DNA of 64,000 nt, taken from the NCBI GenBank assembly GCA_944470555.2, contig OX104134.1, positions 75,758,678 to 75,822,677 of the forward strand. Direction: 5' to 3'. This DNA comes from Heterobilharzia americana (Eukaryota; Platyhelminthes; Trematoda; Strigeidida; Schistosomatidae). The notes beneath the pieces are model-generated. The model worked only from the letters and a program-made list of their open reading frames with translations. It did not search any database and was not told the origin of the DNA. Position numbers and translations under genes: made by a program. This document shows positions 12,418 through 25,010 of the stretch, piece after piece; the first letter of the stretch is position 1; each line of letters begins with the position of its first letter.

Positions 12418-12919
12418 ATCTGAGAATCACGTTTCCCTCCTTTCGGCCTATATAAGAAGCCTAAGGGACTGATCACCACATTTGCATTTTGATCTTTATG
12501 GTTGACTAGTTTCATCCTCACCGATCGATCACTAGGGAGTACAACGCGTAGAACAGTAAATTTAAATACAAGATCCTCGTGTTACGTCTTAAATAAACGA
12601 GAATTTTATCGAGTTCTCATCTTGTCTCACAGTGCGAAAACAAAAACAGTAACAACCACCTCAACTAGATACAAATAACATTTTAGAGAAAACCAGTTGT
12701 TTGACTTCATTCAGAAGGTCTGATTCGTGGATAAATATCAGAAGCCATCCGTCATCATTTCTAGCTGCCATCGCTGACAAAATGAACACTATGTCAAAAG
12801 CGTAGACAAAGCTGAAATGAAAATAAATTCATAGAGAGTACAGCAGCTAGTCGGTTTAAGCATGACTTCAAAAGTTGTACAAGATACAGAACACTAATTT
12901 ATGGAAATTATGAATTCAA

Positions 12920-12998
12920 AAACAAGATATTCAGCGAAGAGTGTACGGCTTGAGAATAAATTCGATGAAAAGAGTCCTCTTCGCTGAATATCTTGTTT
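12920..12998. repeat. 22-bp perfect inverted repeat (hairpin)
   Basis: AAACAAGATATTCAGCGAAG plus AG at 12,920-12,941 is exactly complementary to 12,977-12,998, around a 35-base loop. No T-run follows and no element could be assigned, so it may be the core of an unrecognised small transposon. Confidence 0.85.
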
Positions 12999-14253
12999 AT
13001 GATGTTTAAGTGGGAATTATGAATGCATTAAATTTTGAATTCACAAACGGTTATTAAACAGGTCATCATCATGGATTACCATCAACCAGAGGAAGGTTGA
13101 AAACCTGTAATTACTAGAGAGCTGTTTCTTCCTGGTTTGACTCCTTAGTAGACCACAAATACAACATCACGTGGGATCAAATCCAGAACAGTCAGGGGGT
13201 GCACACTATTGTGAAGTCATAGACCAAGATCTCTGAATTAAATTCCCAAACAGTGTTGGGACGACACTTATTTTTATATGAATAATACTGTAATAGACTA
13301 CCTGTTGTAAAATTACAGAAGGTTATTCAGCTGTCTTCTAGTTAACAGTTTTGACACAAGATGCTGTAAATTTCCGATGACCACTACATTTTGAAAGAAT
13401 TACTAGGCCTTGATAATAGTAACCAAGTGAGCAATGTTCAGGCTGAGATAATTCTTTGTGCTTACTGAAAGTGGTTTAGCTGTGATCTTGAATCTTCAAC
13501 TTGCTATACACCTGTTTAATGCTTTACCACAAACAAATCTATCTTCACATGGGATAAAAAAAGCGCAGAAAAACCCACAGTATTGTTTGGAAAAAACATA
13601 ATGCCAGAACATGTCATCTATGACTGTTAGTTTAAGCCGTATAGGAACTGTTTGAACAGATCGACAGTTGGATGGTCTAAGCCTTATCTCAAAATTAACA
13701 ATAATGATGCAGGCAGATTCAAATGATATGTTGTTTTAGGTTGAAGACAAATTTTTTTGATATCTAGAAATGCTTTCACAAAGCAGCACAATTTATAATC
13801 CTCTAATAAAGATCTATATCAATGTTAAATAAAATGCTGGAAGTTCACTCTCAGTAAGGAATACTTCAGCTCAAAAAAAGGTGTCACATGATAAAACAGT
13901 CGAGATGTAACCATTGTATTCTAAAACAACAAATCAAGTTGACCGAATTTCTATGATATTTCTCTTAGTTTTAAACTACTGATTGTGTTTTTAAGCCACA
14001 TTCATGAGCTTATACTTAGCAACAAATCATATAGATTCCTTTATAGGCGATTTACTTTAGCGTGATTAATGTACATATTATTTGACTCGATAAATGTCAA
14101 AAAATTCGGTTCAAATTTAAATGTTACAGGTCTATATAACAATATTTCTCATACAGTTGGTAATCCATGCTTTTTTAAGGATTGACGAAATCTTGTGATT
14201 CACCCGCTTACTACTTATTTAAAAAAAGTTATTGTACACTGTTTAGTTTGAAA

Positions 14254-14345
14254 CTAAAATGACTTTTAAAGGCCACCCTAGTAACGACTGGAATAACCAA
14301 TTAGACTTCACTATTTCATGAAAATCTGACTTTCCAACCGAAAAA
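14254..14345. mobile_element. MITE-like element, copy 3 (one end visible)
   Basis: TGACTTTTAAAGGCCACCCT then AGTAACGACTGGAATAACCA matches the terminal inverted repeat of copies 1, 2 and 4. The internal TCATGAAAATCTGACTTTCC resembles copy 2 read on the other strand. The second end was not found, so this copy may be truncated. Confidence 0.5.
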
Positions 14346-14499
14346 CATGCATATACAAACCAATTTACTGATTGTTTTTTGTGGCAAATTGATAATGTAA
14401 TGTATCATATATATATATTGATGAGACAACATAGCCATGGCTTGATAGACTGAAATTAGTGATGTAGGTGATGACCGAATGCGAAAAGGAAACCTGTAC

Positions 14500-14590
14500 T
14501 GTGGTTGGATTCAAAATAGCAGCTCTCATATCGCTGGTTTAGTGCTCTACCAACTGACCTGTGAAACCCAGTTGCTGACTGAGTATTTAA
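14500..14590 (-). other. Possible tRNA-like relic
   Basis: On the minus strand TCAGTTGGTAGAGCACTAAA resembles a tRNA D-arm/A-box. A weak GAATCC lies where a B-box would end, but no acceptor stem or clear T-arm folds. It could be a decayed SINE head or chance. Confidence 0.2.
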
Positions 14591-15802
14591 CCCAATACTC
14601 CACAGTAGCAGTTGAATTCATAAATCCTCCTATGGAGCTAGTTAAGTTGGGAGTGCAATGAGGCAGCTCTGTCCTCGAATTTCTGAGCACCACCTATGAT
14701 GGTTGAGCAAGGGAGCAAGGTTGAGCAAGTTAGAATAAATAAAGAGTTGACATGGGACATCAAGTAGATACTTGAAAAGCTTTCAAAATTATTCACTATA
14801 TTCCAGTTAATTTATCACATGGATTAAGCACTCGCTTACTTCACATAGCAGAGGCGATTGCGATTCACCTTTGTATTCGACCACTTTCATTACTGTGGCC
14901 GTCAACACTATGTAACTCCTAGGATTACTCTATACACCTCTTCCCGATCTTGTTTCTATCAATATTCATTTGTTTTCTTATTATCAAGTAATAGCTTATT
15001 GTGAGTGACTGAACACTAATCAAGAACCACTCCATTTACCTAGGAATAGCTTGCTTCATATTTCCAATTTTAGTAACTGTATTGATTACTTACATCATTA
15101 TTTCCAAAACATTACCACGTAACTGCTAATTTGATTAAATTGTAAAACTATATATTGTTGTAGAGCCCAAGATGAAAACCTAATTGAAAAAGAATATATT
15201 TCTTCGCCCAACCAGTCTTTCCCTAAATGTCTAAATGGGAATATCCAATCTATCAAAGTACTTCGTTATGTTGAATCGCCCAGTCTAGTGGGCACATTGC
15301 AAAACGATGGACAGAATTCAGTCAGCGCTTAGGACTAGACAGTGTGAATTTGGTTACCCTCCAGTGACCAATCAATGTAAACCGAAAAGTCCTTTATCAA
15401 ATAGGGATGCGGTAAATATATCATGGGACATATAACAGGATTAAAGTATGATAAATTTTCAGTAAAACTATGTATTTTGATGTTCAAGGTCGTAAGCAGC
15501 TGACAAGACACCACCGAAATAGAATAGATCCGTCTTATCCTATTCTTTACAAATATAATTTATAAAATCAGCTGCAACGACTATCCACAACAGTGGGTAG
15601 GCCAGTTCATCTCCTAGATTGCCCAAATTGTCATGAAATGAACATCAACTTCCGGTAAAAACACGTGACACATTATCCTTAATCTCAGTATGCTCAGTCA
15701 GTCACAATCATAGGTTTGATTGAGAGAGTGTGGAGATTTTACAACGTGTAAACTCAATCTCTGTAGGGGAGTTTTCAAAAGCCTGACATGTGAACATCGT
15801 GC

Positions 15803-15936
15803 AACTTTAAAGGCCATCCTAACAATCGCCAAAATGACCAGTCAGGTTGAGATGTTTTGGCTGGGGAGACAATTTTTAGTAGAATACAGAAAGATGACTG
15901 GTTATTTCATTAATTGCTAGAATGGTCTTTATAGTT
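15803..15936. mobile_element. MITE-like element, copy 4
   Basis: The two ends pair over about 40 bases: left AACTTTAAAGGCCATCCTAA and onward to GACCAGTC, right GACTGGTT onward to GCTAGAATGGTCTTTATAGTT. About three quarters of positions are complementary. The 134-bp unit has no coding capacity. It is the clearest full copy of the family in the window. Confidence 0.65.
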
Positions 15937-16524
15937 ACTCCTGAACATGTATTTCATCTTTATCCCTAGATTGTTGCTGGTTCCTGCAGTCAACACCGAC
16001 CCTAACACTATGCTGGTCACACCAGCTAACACTAAGAGAACCCAACGTCTGTGTAATCTGTAATGTTGGCTAAATAATCTATCGATTAGAAATATATGAA
16101 GTTACATGACCCAAAGAGTGTAGGCGGTCTGATCAAGTTTTCACAAATAAGAATGGTAGATAGACAAATGAACGTCACGTGCTCTTGGTTGACGGTTTAT
16201 TTCAATCTTCGAAATTACAGTTTATTGGTCAGCTGAAACTAATGACCTATTAAGGAGGACATAAACCGCTCGTCAGTCAACTGGAAATTGATCAGATAAA
16301 TGAATAATCGAGCATAGAGATAGCAACGAACAGTACAAAAGTAATATTTTACTTTATATGAGATTAATTTAGAATGTAATTCCATATTAGATAAGTTTAT
16401 TTGATATAGCACACAGTGATATGGTATTATTTACTAAATAACGTTTCGAGGAGAATTTACTTCTCATAACCATGTTGTACTTCTAATTAACGGTTATTTA
16501 TAGGGAGATAAAACCTCGCCTGGT

Positions 16525-19500
16525 TAACTAGTCCACTAGTTACTAGCTGGCCAAGCCCGGGTAAAGAGAGGAGGTTGGGCATACGACTAGCAACCCTACA
16601 CCAGAAAACCAATCCAACCGTTAAAGAAACATCTAAGCACAATGAAAATATAAAACATAAAAACAAACTTATTTCTCACTGGAATAGGAGAGACGAAATG
16701 ACCCTGGTTGCTGAAAGCCTGTCTTCGGGAAGCCAGTTGGCCGATCTGTCTTCTCTTCTCTCGATGAAAACCAAAGTAAGGATGAGGAAATGGAATATCC
16801 GCATCATGTATGCACCTGTCAAGGCTGCTCAGATTGCCAAAGAGATGAGTAGATATAGTGTGGAGGTGCTAGGAATCTGAGAAAGCAAGTGGAATGGAAG
16901 TGGACTCGCCAAACTGTCAACTGGAGAGTCAATAATCTACTCCGATATCGTCACCCAAACGACAACCACGAGCACACTGAGTTTTGGAGTGGCTATCATG
17001 ATGTCCCCAGCAGCATCGAAGGCTCTCTCTCATGCAGTGGGAACCAATATCCTCATCCACGATCAGGATCATGATAGCAAGATTCAACTCAAAAGGAAGG
17101 AGGAATTCTACAGACAACTGCAATCAGTACTGGACAAGACCTCACTCCAGTTGGTGACATCAAAATTCTAATGGGTGGTGTGACATGAATACCAGCCAAA
17201 CTGGGAGCGTACAACACAGGAAGAGAACTGTGCATGGGTCGAGAAGCACTAGGTGAGGTAATGAACGAGAATGGAGAATTGATGCAGATTTCTGCGCATT
17301 CAACCATTTGGTGATTGGAGTCAGGCAGTGTGTACAAACACAAGAGTATTCACAAGGCAGCGACATGGATTTGATTTCACCAGACACCAGGACACACTAA
17401 AAACCAGATCGACTTGATCTGAATGTGGATAGGCAGCCTACTTGATACAAGGCCAAGAAGGGGAGCCGATGTAGGTTCACACCACTCACAATCTAGTGCA
17501 AGGAAACTTCCAAGTCAAGTTGGAAGCCTTGGAAGAAGAAGCTGGTGATAGACCACAGTTCAAGTTGAACAACCACCCAGAACAGAAACTGAACTGAAGA
17601 ATGAAACCAGAAAGGACATTTTCACGTCAACCATCATGACAAAATGGGAGATATCGAGCAACATCCTGGAGGAAACCTGTGTGCATGAACACTGGAAGTC
17701 ATTGAAAGCTGTGTGGAAAGAAACCTGCACAGCTGTATTAGGAAGGAGGAGGAGGAGGAGGAAGGAATATAAGGAATGGAACTCGACGTGTCTCCACACG
17801 GTAGGTGATGGAGTAGGGAGAGGAAGATGGTGAAGCAGAAGATGAACCAGTGTAAGGATGCACAACGGAAAGAAGAACTGAGTACAACGTATAAATCACT
17901 GCACTGAACAAATGAGTGAAGAAGAGTGCGCGCAAAGGTGGAGGACACTCTCACGACCCACTGGCAAGTGAAGCGGAACAGGCTGCTGGTAGGAGAGACA
18001 GAGACCTGACAACACTATATCAAATAACCAGGTTGCTACCTGGGAGGGAAGAGATCAACACAGATGAAACCAATAAAAGATACTGAAGGAAAGCTAGTTA
18101 CCACCAAGGAGGAGAATCAAAGGAAACGATGGACTAACCACTTCGAAAAGCTCTTGAATCGGCCACCACCACCACCTGCACTGCGTCCACAAACATCGCC
18201 TGCAGCCCAGCCACAGAACTACCAGTGAACACAGGCCCCTTCGACAAAAGCAAAAGTGATGTACTGAATGCCATGAAGTTGCTGAAATCCAGGAAGCGAC
18301 AGGGCTAGATGGAATCCTACCAGAAGCACTGAAACAGACACAGAGAAGACAGCAGCGGACATGCTCACACCACTATTGCAGAAGGTTTGCAAAGAAGGAA
18401 GGAAGGGGAGGTACCTGCCAAGTGATTGTAGGAAGGGCTACCTTGTCAAACTCCTGAAGAATGGCGACCTGAGTCTTTGCAAGAACTGGCGACGAATCAT
18501 GCTCCTGTCTCTGTCCACCCAAAGTAGGCAAAATATTCAGCCACATCATCCTGGAGAGACTGAAGGATGCACTGGATTCGAAATTACGACCAGAACAGGC
18601 TGGCTGGCTGGCTGGCTGGCTGGATTCAGGAAGTACAAATCATGTGCGGATCAAATTGCAACACTACACTATGCATCATCACAGAACAGAGAATAGAATG
18701 ACAGTCAACCCTGCACCTCAACTTCATCGACTTTGAAGTGGCCTTTGACAGTGTCGACCAAGAAGTATTTGACAGGCAGCTAATTCAACACTGCCAAGTC
18801 AGAGAAGGCGGGACTTCAAGTGAGTGTAGAGAAGACAGAATTGATGAAGACATCCAACCAACAACAACAACAAGCACCAATCATCATCAACGGGAGAAAT
18901 CTGAATCAAGTCATCTCTTTCACCTACCTACCCGAGGCAGCATCGTTTCAACTACAGGTGGCACAGACCAGGATGTCAAAGCCAGCCAAGATCGGAAAAG
19001 CAAGACAGGCTTTCATTAATCTGAAATCAGTGTGGAGATCTACTGCACTGCACTACACTGCACTCAGCATAAAACGTGAACAAGATCCGGATTTTCAACA
19101 CCAATGTCAGTCAATTCAGTGCTTCTATGTGATGTTTCAGAGACTTGGAGCGTTACGAAGGGCATTTCCAACAAACTACAGACATTCATCAACAACTGCC
19201 CAAGCTGGCTCGTTACTGCAAATCAGATGGCCAGAATGATAAGAATAAGCAACAAGGAAGTGTGGTTGGGTAACGAACCAACCAAGAACTTATCACTCAA
19301 CAAATATGCAGTGGAAGAACGTGGAGATGGATTGGATTGGATTGGGCATACACTGAGAAGGCCGACTGGGGACATTGTGCGACAGGCCAGGCCGTTGAGT
19401 GGAATCCAAATGGGAAAGGACGAGTTGGGCGTGTGAGGCGAGGGTGACATGGAGGAGATGGTGTGAGGAAGAAATGAGAGTTTGTGGGCAGTCGTGGAGC

Positions 19501-19545
19501 CAGGTTCAAAAGATTTCAGAGAAGAGAATGGGATTGTGATGTGCT
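16525..19545 (+). mobile_element. RTE-clade retrotransposon copy B, nearly full length, degenerate
   Basis: The 5' leader (GGCCAAGCCCGGGTAAAGAG then GAGGTTGGGCATACGACTAG) matches the leader of copy C near 30,510, marking a true 5' end. After it the endonuclease begins (MRKWNIRIMYAPVKAAQIAKE near 16,780) and the whole RTE order follows: EFYRQLQS near 17,100, DLISP/HTKNQID remains near 17,370, AGFRKYKSCADQIATL near 18,620, FHLPTRGS in place of the usual FTYLGS near 18,910, and the C-terminal GHTLRRPTGD near 19,350. At least a dozen frame changes and stops are present, and the FADD region appears deleted between about 18,775 and 18,800. Short repeat expansions such as GGCTGGCTGGCTGG at 18,598-18,622 have arisen within it. 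Confidence 0.88.
18598..18622. repeat. (GGCT)n expansion inside RTE copy B
   Basis: About six GGCT units replace the single GGCT found at the same codons (QAGF) in the other RTE copies, so this is a secondary slippage expansion. Confidence 0.85.
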
Positions 19546-20368
19546 GTGATGAGTCACTCCTAAATAACGAATTATTTGGTTCAGGTGATACCGAAGTTAA
19601 CAGTCAGGCTGTGAATTTCATCAATAAAAGTAAGGTTGAAATTTAATTTTCTCCAACACTGGAATTTCGATGCACTGACAGAGTTAGTTGGATACATGAT
19701 GTTGGTTTCTGATTGTTATTATTATAGTTTCAAACTGCTATAGCCGCTAACGGTGCACAGATATTGACTGTCGGCTATCAACGTTCTACCACTTCTTAAT
19801 TGATTTCCGATCCGACTAATTGATGGAGAAGATTGTGTGAAACATGTAGGAACACGTATTCACACCGAAGACCCAAAGTACTTATCAAAACGAGAATGTA
19901 CCAAAATATTTGAACAGTCCCGTGTTTAGAAATGATAATGTTGATTGACTGATCGCCTGTTAGTCTAACTACCGATGTAATTAACACAAAGTACGTATTG
20001 ATTGGTCCATTTCTGGACTATATTGTTTGATTCAGGAAAAAAGGGTACATTTAATTTAATTTCGTATCTTAACAAATAGGCAAGGAAATATCCAAAAGAT
20101 ATCATTGGTAACGAGGGAAAAAAGGGAAAACTATGGACAGCAGCGAGTTAATATTCACTGTATATACACAAAGAGCATCCTGTAAAAATAATAGAATGGT
20201 CTAGTTACATTTTCTTTCGGACGATGAAGTTAAACTCAAATAAAACAAAGATTTTGAAAATGACAGTAATGGCGAAATCAATCAGTCTCGAAGAGAAAAC
20301 TCAACTTACAAGTTTAGAGATGAAACACTAATTGAAAGCAGTTGGTGCCTGAGAAACGAGGGAAAATA
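19546..20368. other. Non-coding interval before the right inverted arm
   Basis: No gene is supported. A short tract near 20,225-20,300 reads KLNSNKTKILKM, which resembles the NxxKTK block of non-LTR reverse transcriptases, but it is too short to assign. Just before 20,369 about 25 bases still resemble the other arm with many mismatches, so the exact edge of the inverted repeat is uncertain by some tens of bases. Confidence 0.4.
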
Positions 20369-21000
20369 CTTGGTGTCTGTTTGAAAGAAGAATAGTCACT
20401 CACGAAACGTCATCAAAAGATACCTATCCCATTCATCATCTACTACAAAATCATCCATGGAAACAAGCAAGCGGATCACCTCACCGTGCACATAAATAAC
20501 ATTTCACAGATAACAACAGGATTACTGAAAACACCTGGAATTGTTGTGACTCATTAATCGATAAATTCCCTTCAAACCATACTATGCAGACCACAGTTCT
20601 CAACAGGCAGGGGATAAAAATTAAATCTTGTTTACAAAGTTAACTGCAGAAACCATGATCAGCACTACATTGCACGAAGTAATCACTCTCTTTGCCCACG
20701 TTTAAATGAATGTCTGTTGGCAATTAAGCGTCACGATGTTGCATAGCTCATATCAATCCGCGTGGACAACTGTGGACGTGAACTCGACTTTGTAAATGTA
20801 AAAAGAGATATTGGACAGTGGAAACACAAAGAATATCAGAGAATTTCTGCAGGTCTGTCCTTCAGGTCAATCAGCAACAAACAGATGTATAAACGTAGCT
20901 CCAAACTGTCGAACAATACGACTACAAGGTCAGAAGTTACGCAAGGAAACAGCCAACAGGAAAATCTACACAGTCAGTCAGTCAGTCAGTCAGTCCGTCA
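20369..21000 (+). pseudogene. Penelope-like GIY-YIG C-terminal fragment, right copy
   Basis: The plus strand carries the same blocks as the minus strand of the left arm: LVYKVNCRNHDQHYI near 20,630, NECLLAIKRHD near 20,710, DNCGRELDFVNVKRDI near 20,765. Unlike the left arm there is no reverse-transcriptase half upstream, so this is an orphan fragment made by the duplication. Confidence 0.75.
20972..20995. repeat. (AGTC)6 microsatellite, right copy
   Basis: Six perfect units, the same number as in the left arm (1,545-1,568). Confidence 0.9.
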
Positions 21001-21380
21001 ATGACACAACAATCAAGAGAAACAACCAATCACAATCCACTTAGTCAGAACACGCTGCTAAACCACTCACTCAGAACACCGACAGCTCACTCCACACTCA
21101 AGATAGTGCAGCTGGTGATGTTGTCTAGAAAGACAATGGAGGCTTCACAATTAAACCACACAGCTGTGAGAAAGCAACACAACCAATACCAACCACTCAG
21201 CCTCATTGTGAAGCGCAAGCTATTCAGCTGAAAATGATACCATCCAGTAAAACAGTGTGCTTCTTCTACATTAAAACCGAGTCAAGTGAATTGTAATCAG
21301 ATATCAGGTAGAACTAAAATTTAGTCACGGGAAACCATGATGACGACTAATCAGGTTGTAGATGCTGCACTCAAGGTGAT

Positions 21381-21840
21381 TTGTTACATCCGTTCTCCAT
21401 GTTGTTGATGTTGCACAAACTTTTGATGAATTATGACGAAGATTATGTTGATGGTGGCTTTCAGAGAGTTGGGTTGCTTGCAAGAAGTGAAAATTGGGAA
21501 TGTGGCCGTTTAGTGTATTGTGTAGCTAACGAAGAGAAAGATGGTTGCCTCTTTCGTTGTCGCATCTGTTACGCGAAGAAAGCATTGAGAAGAGAGTTGT
21601 TTTCCGAAGGACCTCATCTAACTTTCTAACAAGTAATGCTTTAAGCAGCACATTGGGTTTCTGGAACGGCTGTAATATTAGCAGCACCTCCGATAGATGT
21701 TGGTGAAGTTTTCTGTGTGCAGTAGTATCAGCACTCCAGAGATATTTACACAGGTTGGATATGAAGTTTGGTGGAGTAGGTGATGTGGTTGAAATAGATG
21801 AATGTCTTGTTCGTAAAATTGAATCATCAATCATGTTCAT
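21381..21840 (+). pseudogene. Merlin-like transposase relic, right copy
   Basis: Sequence-identical to the left copy in the stretches compared: cysteine cluster and RELFSEGPHLTF in the first frame (21,381-21,629), then VEIDE in another frame near 21,790. It shares the same breaks, so the gene was dead before the inverted duplication formed. Confidence 0.5.
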
Positions 21841-22539
21841 TCATCTGTTAGTTTTACTCTTGAATTCCCGTCGACATGTGAAATTTCCCTGCTATATGTC
21901 CATCTGCTAAGACCTGATGCATCCTATCACAGGTCCATCTGCCACTGACGTAAATGGAACGAACAGTCGATGAATTTCTCAGTTCCGTCACCATTAGCAT
22001 TGAAAGGGAATCTATCTACGACTGTCGTCACAAGAATGTGTGGAAGTAAGGTGCGTTGGATAGGGAATTTGAATTTTAGTGAAAAGTTCTGTTTCACAGT
22101 GGATATCTAACGTCATCCATTAATGAGTATACGAAGAGTAGGCTTGACGCCCAAGCTAAGTGAAAATACTTGGCAGGTAATTGTGACTGAATGCCAAGTT
22201 TAGGGGTGATGCAGTTATTTGGTCAGATTCTATAAGGTCGACTGTCGAAAGTAGTTCGAGAAACACTCCTTATTGTATCTGTATTGCTGACTTCCTGTAC
22301 ATACGCCGTTACTCGTCGAGACGTCAATCCTAAGGTCTCGTTGTTGGCAATATCCGTGTGTGTATGTGTATTTACTTGCTTCTGTATGTGTGCCATACCA
22401 CCACCAGTAGGACACCGTCAAGGTGTGATCACCGGCACCTATCGGTATGACTGTCGGAAGGAGAATGCGGGTAAGTGTGCAGTTCTATTTGGTAGTTTAA
22501 CTCGTTCAATGTTGCAAAATAAGAAGTTGAGAACAAGCC

Positions 22540-23814
22540 ATTCAAGGGGACTTCGATTACACTGTATCTGCACAGAAGAAGCTCCACCTAATCAAAAATA
22601 CAGTCATCAACTCCATGCACATGAGTGGTTTATTCAGTCGCCTTTGTTAGCACGGCCTAAGCACAACAAATATCTTAATTTCGCTCAATGATTTTCTCTC
22701 AACTCTATCTCCACTCCATTTGTTCGAGCTTCGTTTTACAGGTTCGAGTCCTTCGTTTCCTCTGATACATAATATTCCTGTCCCCGAACTGCATCTTTGT
22801 GAAAGCAATCCACTTGTGTATTCTGTACATGACATTATGCTTGCATTTTTTTCATTTAATATAAGGCTGCCTTGCTAACTTCCACAGGATGTTGTCATTC
22901 GTCTTCCGATTTAGAGAGTTCAGCACGTCTACTCACTAACTGGTATTAACTTTTGTGTGACGCATTTTGGCTTTCTGCATGATATATCCAAACTACTACT
23001 CAACTTTACACAGTTCTTATGAGAATTTACTTGAATAGGTCACTTTATTGTCCGTCTTTCTAAAATCTTTTTAGGGGGTGAATGTTTTTATCCAATGTGG
23101 TATTTCTACTAATTACATGCAGAAATGCATAACGAGGGACTCGGCAATGTGGTGATCAAGTACTGTGGAAATTATGGATGCAGTTATTCTTTTTAATGAG
23201 TTAGATTCAATGGAGTTAGACTGAAATCGGTGGACCATTTTAGTGACCTTCTTGTTGGCGAGTGATTGGTTAGGTCTACTTTTCCTTCAATAAAACAACA
23301 ACCCTTATAGAAATTGCAAGTCAGGGCTTCTGATGTTTCTTTTGATTTTTCTGGGACCATGGAATCTTTCTAGTCTTTGTTTGTGTGCTGATACTGAACA
23401 TGTTTTGAATAAAGTAAAATAATTCTAAATTTAGGTCTCTTCATCTTTAAGTTCTTGGCTGAAAACTGACTAGTCTGTAGATTGTGAGTGATCTTGTCGA
23501 ACACCTGGAATGCTCACCGAGTCTATTATAGGATCGAAAAATTATTAACAAACTCAAAAAGTGTAGTTTTTACGAATAACCTTTACAGTAAAACAGTTTT
23601 TCTCCACGTTATTTTTAATGTTGTTTGGTCTATCTACAATTGGTAACCAAATCAAACAACATATTACTATCTACTTGACAAAGTAGTGCTGATTTTGACT
23701 CCGCATAGTTGGTAATTGATAATAGAGAACATCTCCTGTTGTATGTTGTTAAACAGGATAAGCCGATGTATACGTCTCGTCTTCAGTCCCACATTATATG
23801 GCCATAAAAAACTT
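22540..23814. other. Non-coding interval with no recognised gene
   Basis: I see no supported gene. Frames on either strand near 22,284-22,835 span the edge of the inverted arm and show no domain. The interval lies downstream of the eIF4G-like exons, so later exons of that gene could be expected on the minus strand, but I could not recognise any. Confidence 0.4.
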
Positions 23815-25010
23815 ATACATACACACTCTACTCAAACTCACGTAACTGTGTAAGTGTTTATGGAGAGTTGACACGTGAACTGACGACTATCAGTGGTGCT
23901 CACGACGAATGTCTACTGTCCCCGTTTGCGTTTCACTTCGTTACAGATATCTAGAGGAATATAAGCTTAGACAGTTTTAACTTCATAGGGATAGACTTAC
24001 TCCTTGGGGGGCACCTTGGTTGACTTGGAGTATACAGATGACTTTGTTCTGTTGGAGAAAGACGCTAGCAAGGTGGAGGGTCCAATGAACGCCTTGGGTA
24101 GACATCTGTGTATGCTTAATGTGGATTCTTAACCTGTATAATCTTAGATGATTTTTCAGTACTGGTCTTTAGCAACTGCCGGTTTAATGATAGTGAGTGA
24201 AGTGGTTGAATTAGTCGATGACTTCACTAACCTGGGAGGTTGCATGAGCGTGAACGGTCTGATTACTAAAGAAGTCTCGGCTTGGATGCAGAAAGCCTGC
24301 TAGGCATTTTCCAACTTGCGTCATCTCTAAGACCAGTGAGATATCTGGCAACCTGTTAAAGGACAAGTATACTTTACTGCAGTTTGCTCTGTCCTGCCCA
24401 TATTGGTGTGAGACAATGCTTTTGAAAGCAGAAAATGGAAGAGATTACAGGTTTTCGAACATCAATGTCTTCGTAGCATTGCTCACGTATGATCGTGTGA
24501 GCAATGTTAAGTTTAGGCGAAGAGTACGGGGCAAGGTGGACAAGTCAAATGATGAGGTCGTGAACCTACAGTAGCAAAGATGACTGAACATCTTGTGCTC
24601 ATGCTGAACATTGCCTGCCTCAACCTGTAATGTTAACCGAAGATGGACTGGGTAAGAAGAAGGCTCAGAGTAACCAAACCAAGGTTTGACATCAGCATAT
24701 GAAGTCTCTGACTGTTGATGGGAACTTTGTAAGGAGGTGCAGATTTTCATGGCTGAGTTTATCAAGGCGATAGGAGTCTATGGTTGCAGGCGCCTGGTAA
24801 AATGGCTAACAATCTGCCACAATGATTCAGAGGTATTCACTCTGTGACGCCTTGTAACGCTTAAACATTTCAATAACCTTGATTCTGAAATATTTTTCTT
24901 CCCGTATACTTTCATCAACTTCAATACTACTCTTTCTCTACCCACTTGTTCTTTGCATGCTACCGTGAAGTGTGGCAACTTGAATCTATAATGATGATTT
25001 TTCCTGTCTA
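23815..25010 (+). mobile_element. SR2/SjR2-like RTE fragment, 3' half plus 3' UTR
   Basis: With several frame changes the plus strand reads RT blocks of the SR2-type RTE family: ECLLSPFAFHFVTDI (the PLSPFLF block), LEYTDDFVLLEKDASKV (catalytic region, YTDD where YADD is usual), then the C-terminal block with FEHQCLRSIAH near 24,460. It ends in a 3' UTR segment, TTGCATGCTACCGTGAAGTG then TGGCAACTTGAATC, that recurs at 54.05, 58.83 and 60.55 kb. The 5' half is missing and the copy is inactive. Confidence 0.75.

Larger units (their letters stand above)
9365..16524. other. Gene-free interval with small inverted-repeat elements
   Basis: No coding region is supported. The interval carries four related MITE-like copies, a perfect hairpin and a possible tRNA-like relic, listed separately. 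Small frames at 10,759-11,061 (+) and 11,392-11,634 (-) show no recognisable domain and lack convincing splice context. Confidence 0.5.
20369..22538. repeat. Right arm of the 2.17-kb inverted repeat
   Basis: This is the reverse complement of 1-2,171. Base x in this arm corresponds to 22,539 minus x in the left arm up to the single indel, then 22,540 minus x. The inner edge cuts the Penelope-like coding region abruptly, with unrelated sequence beyond. The outer edge cannot be set because the left arm runs off the window. Confidence 0.93.
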
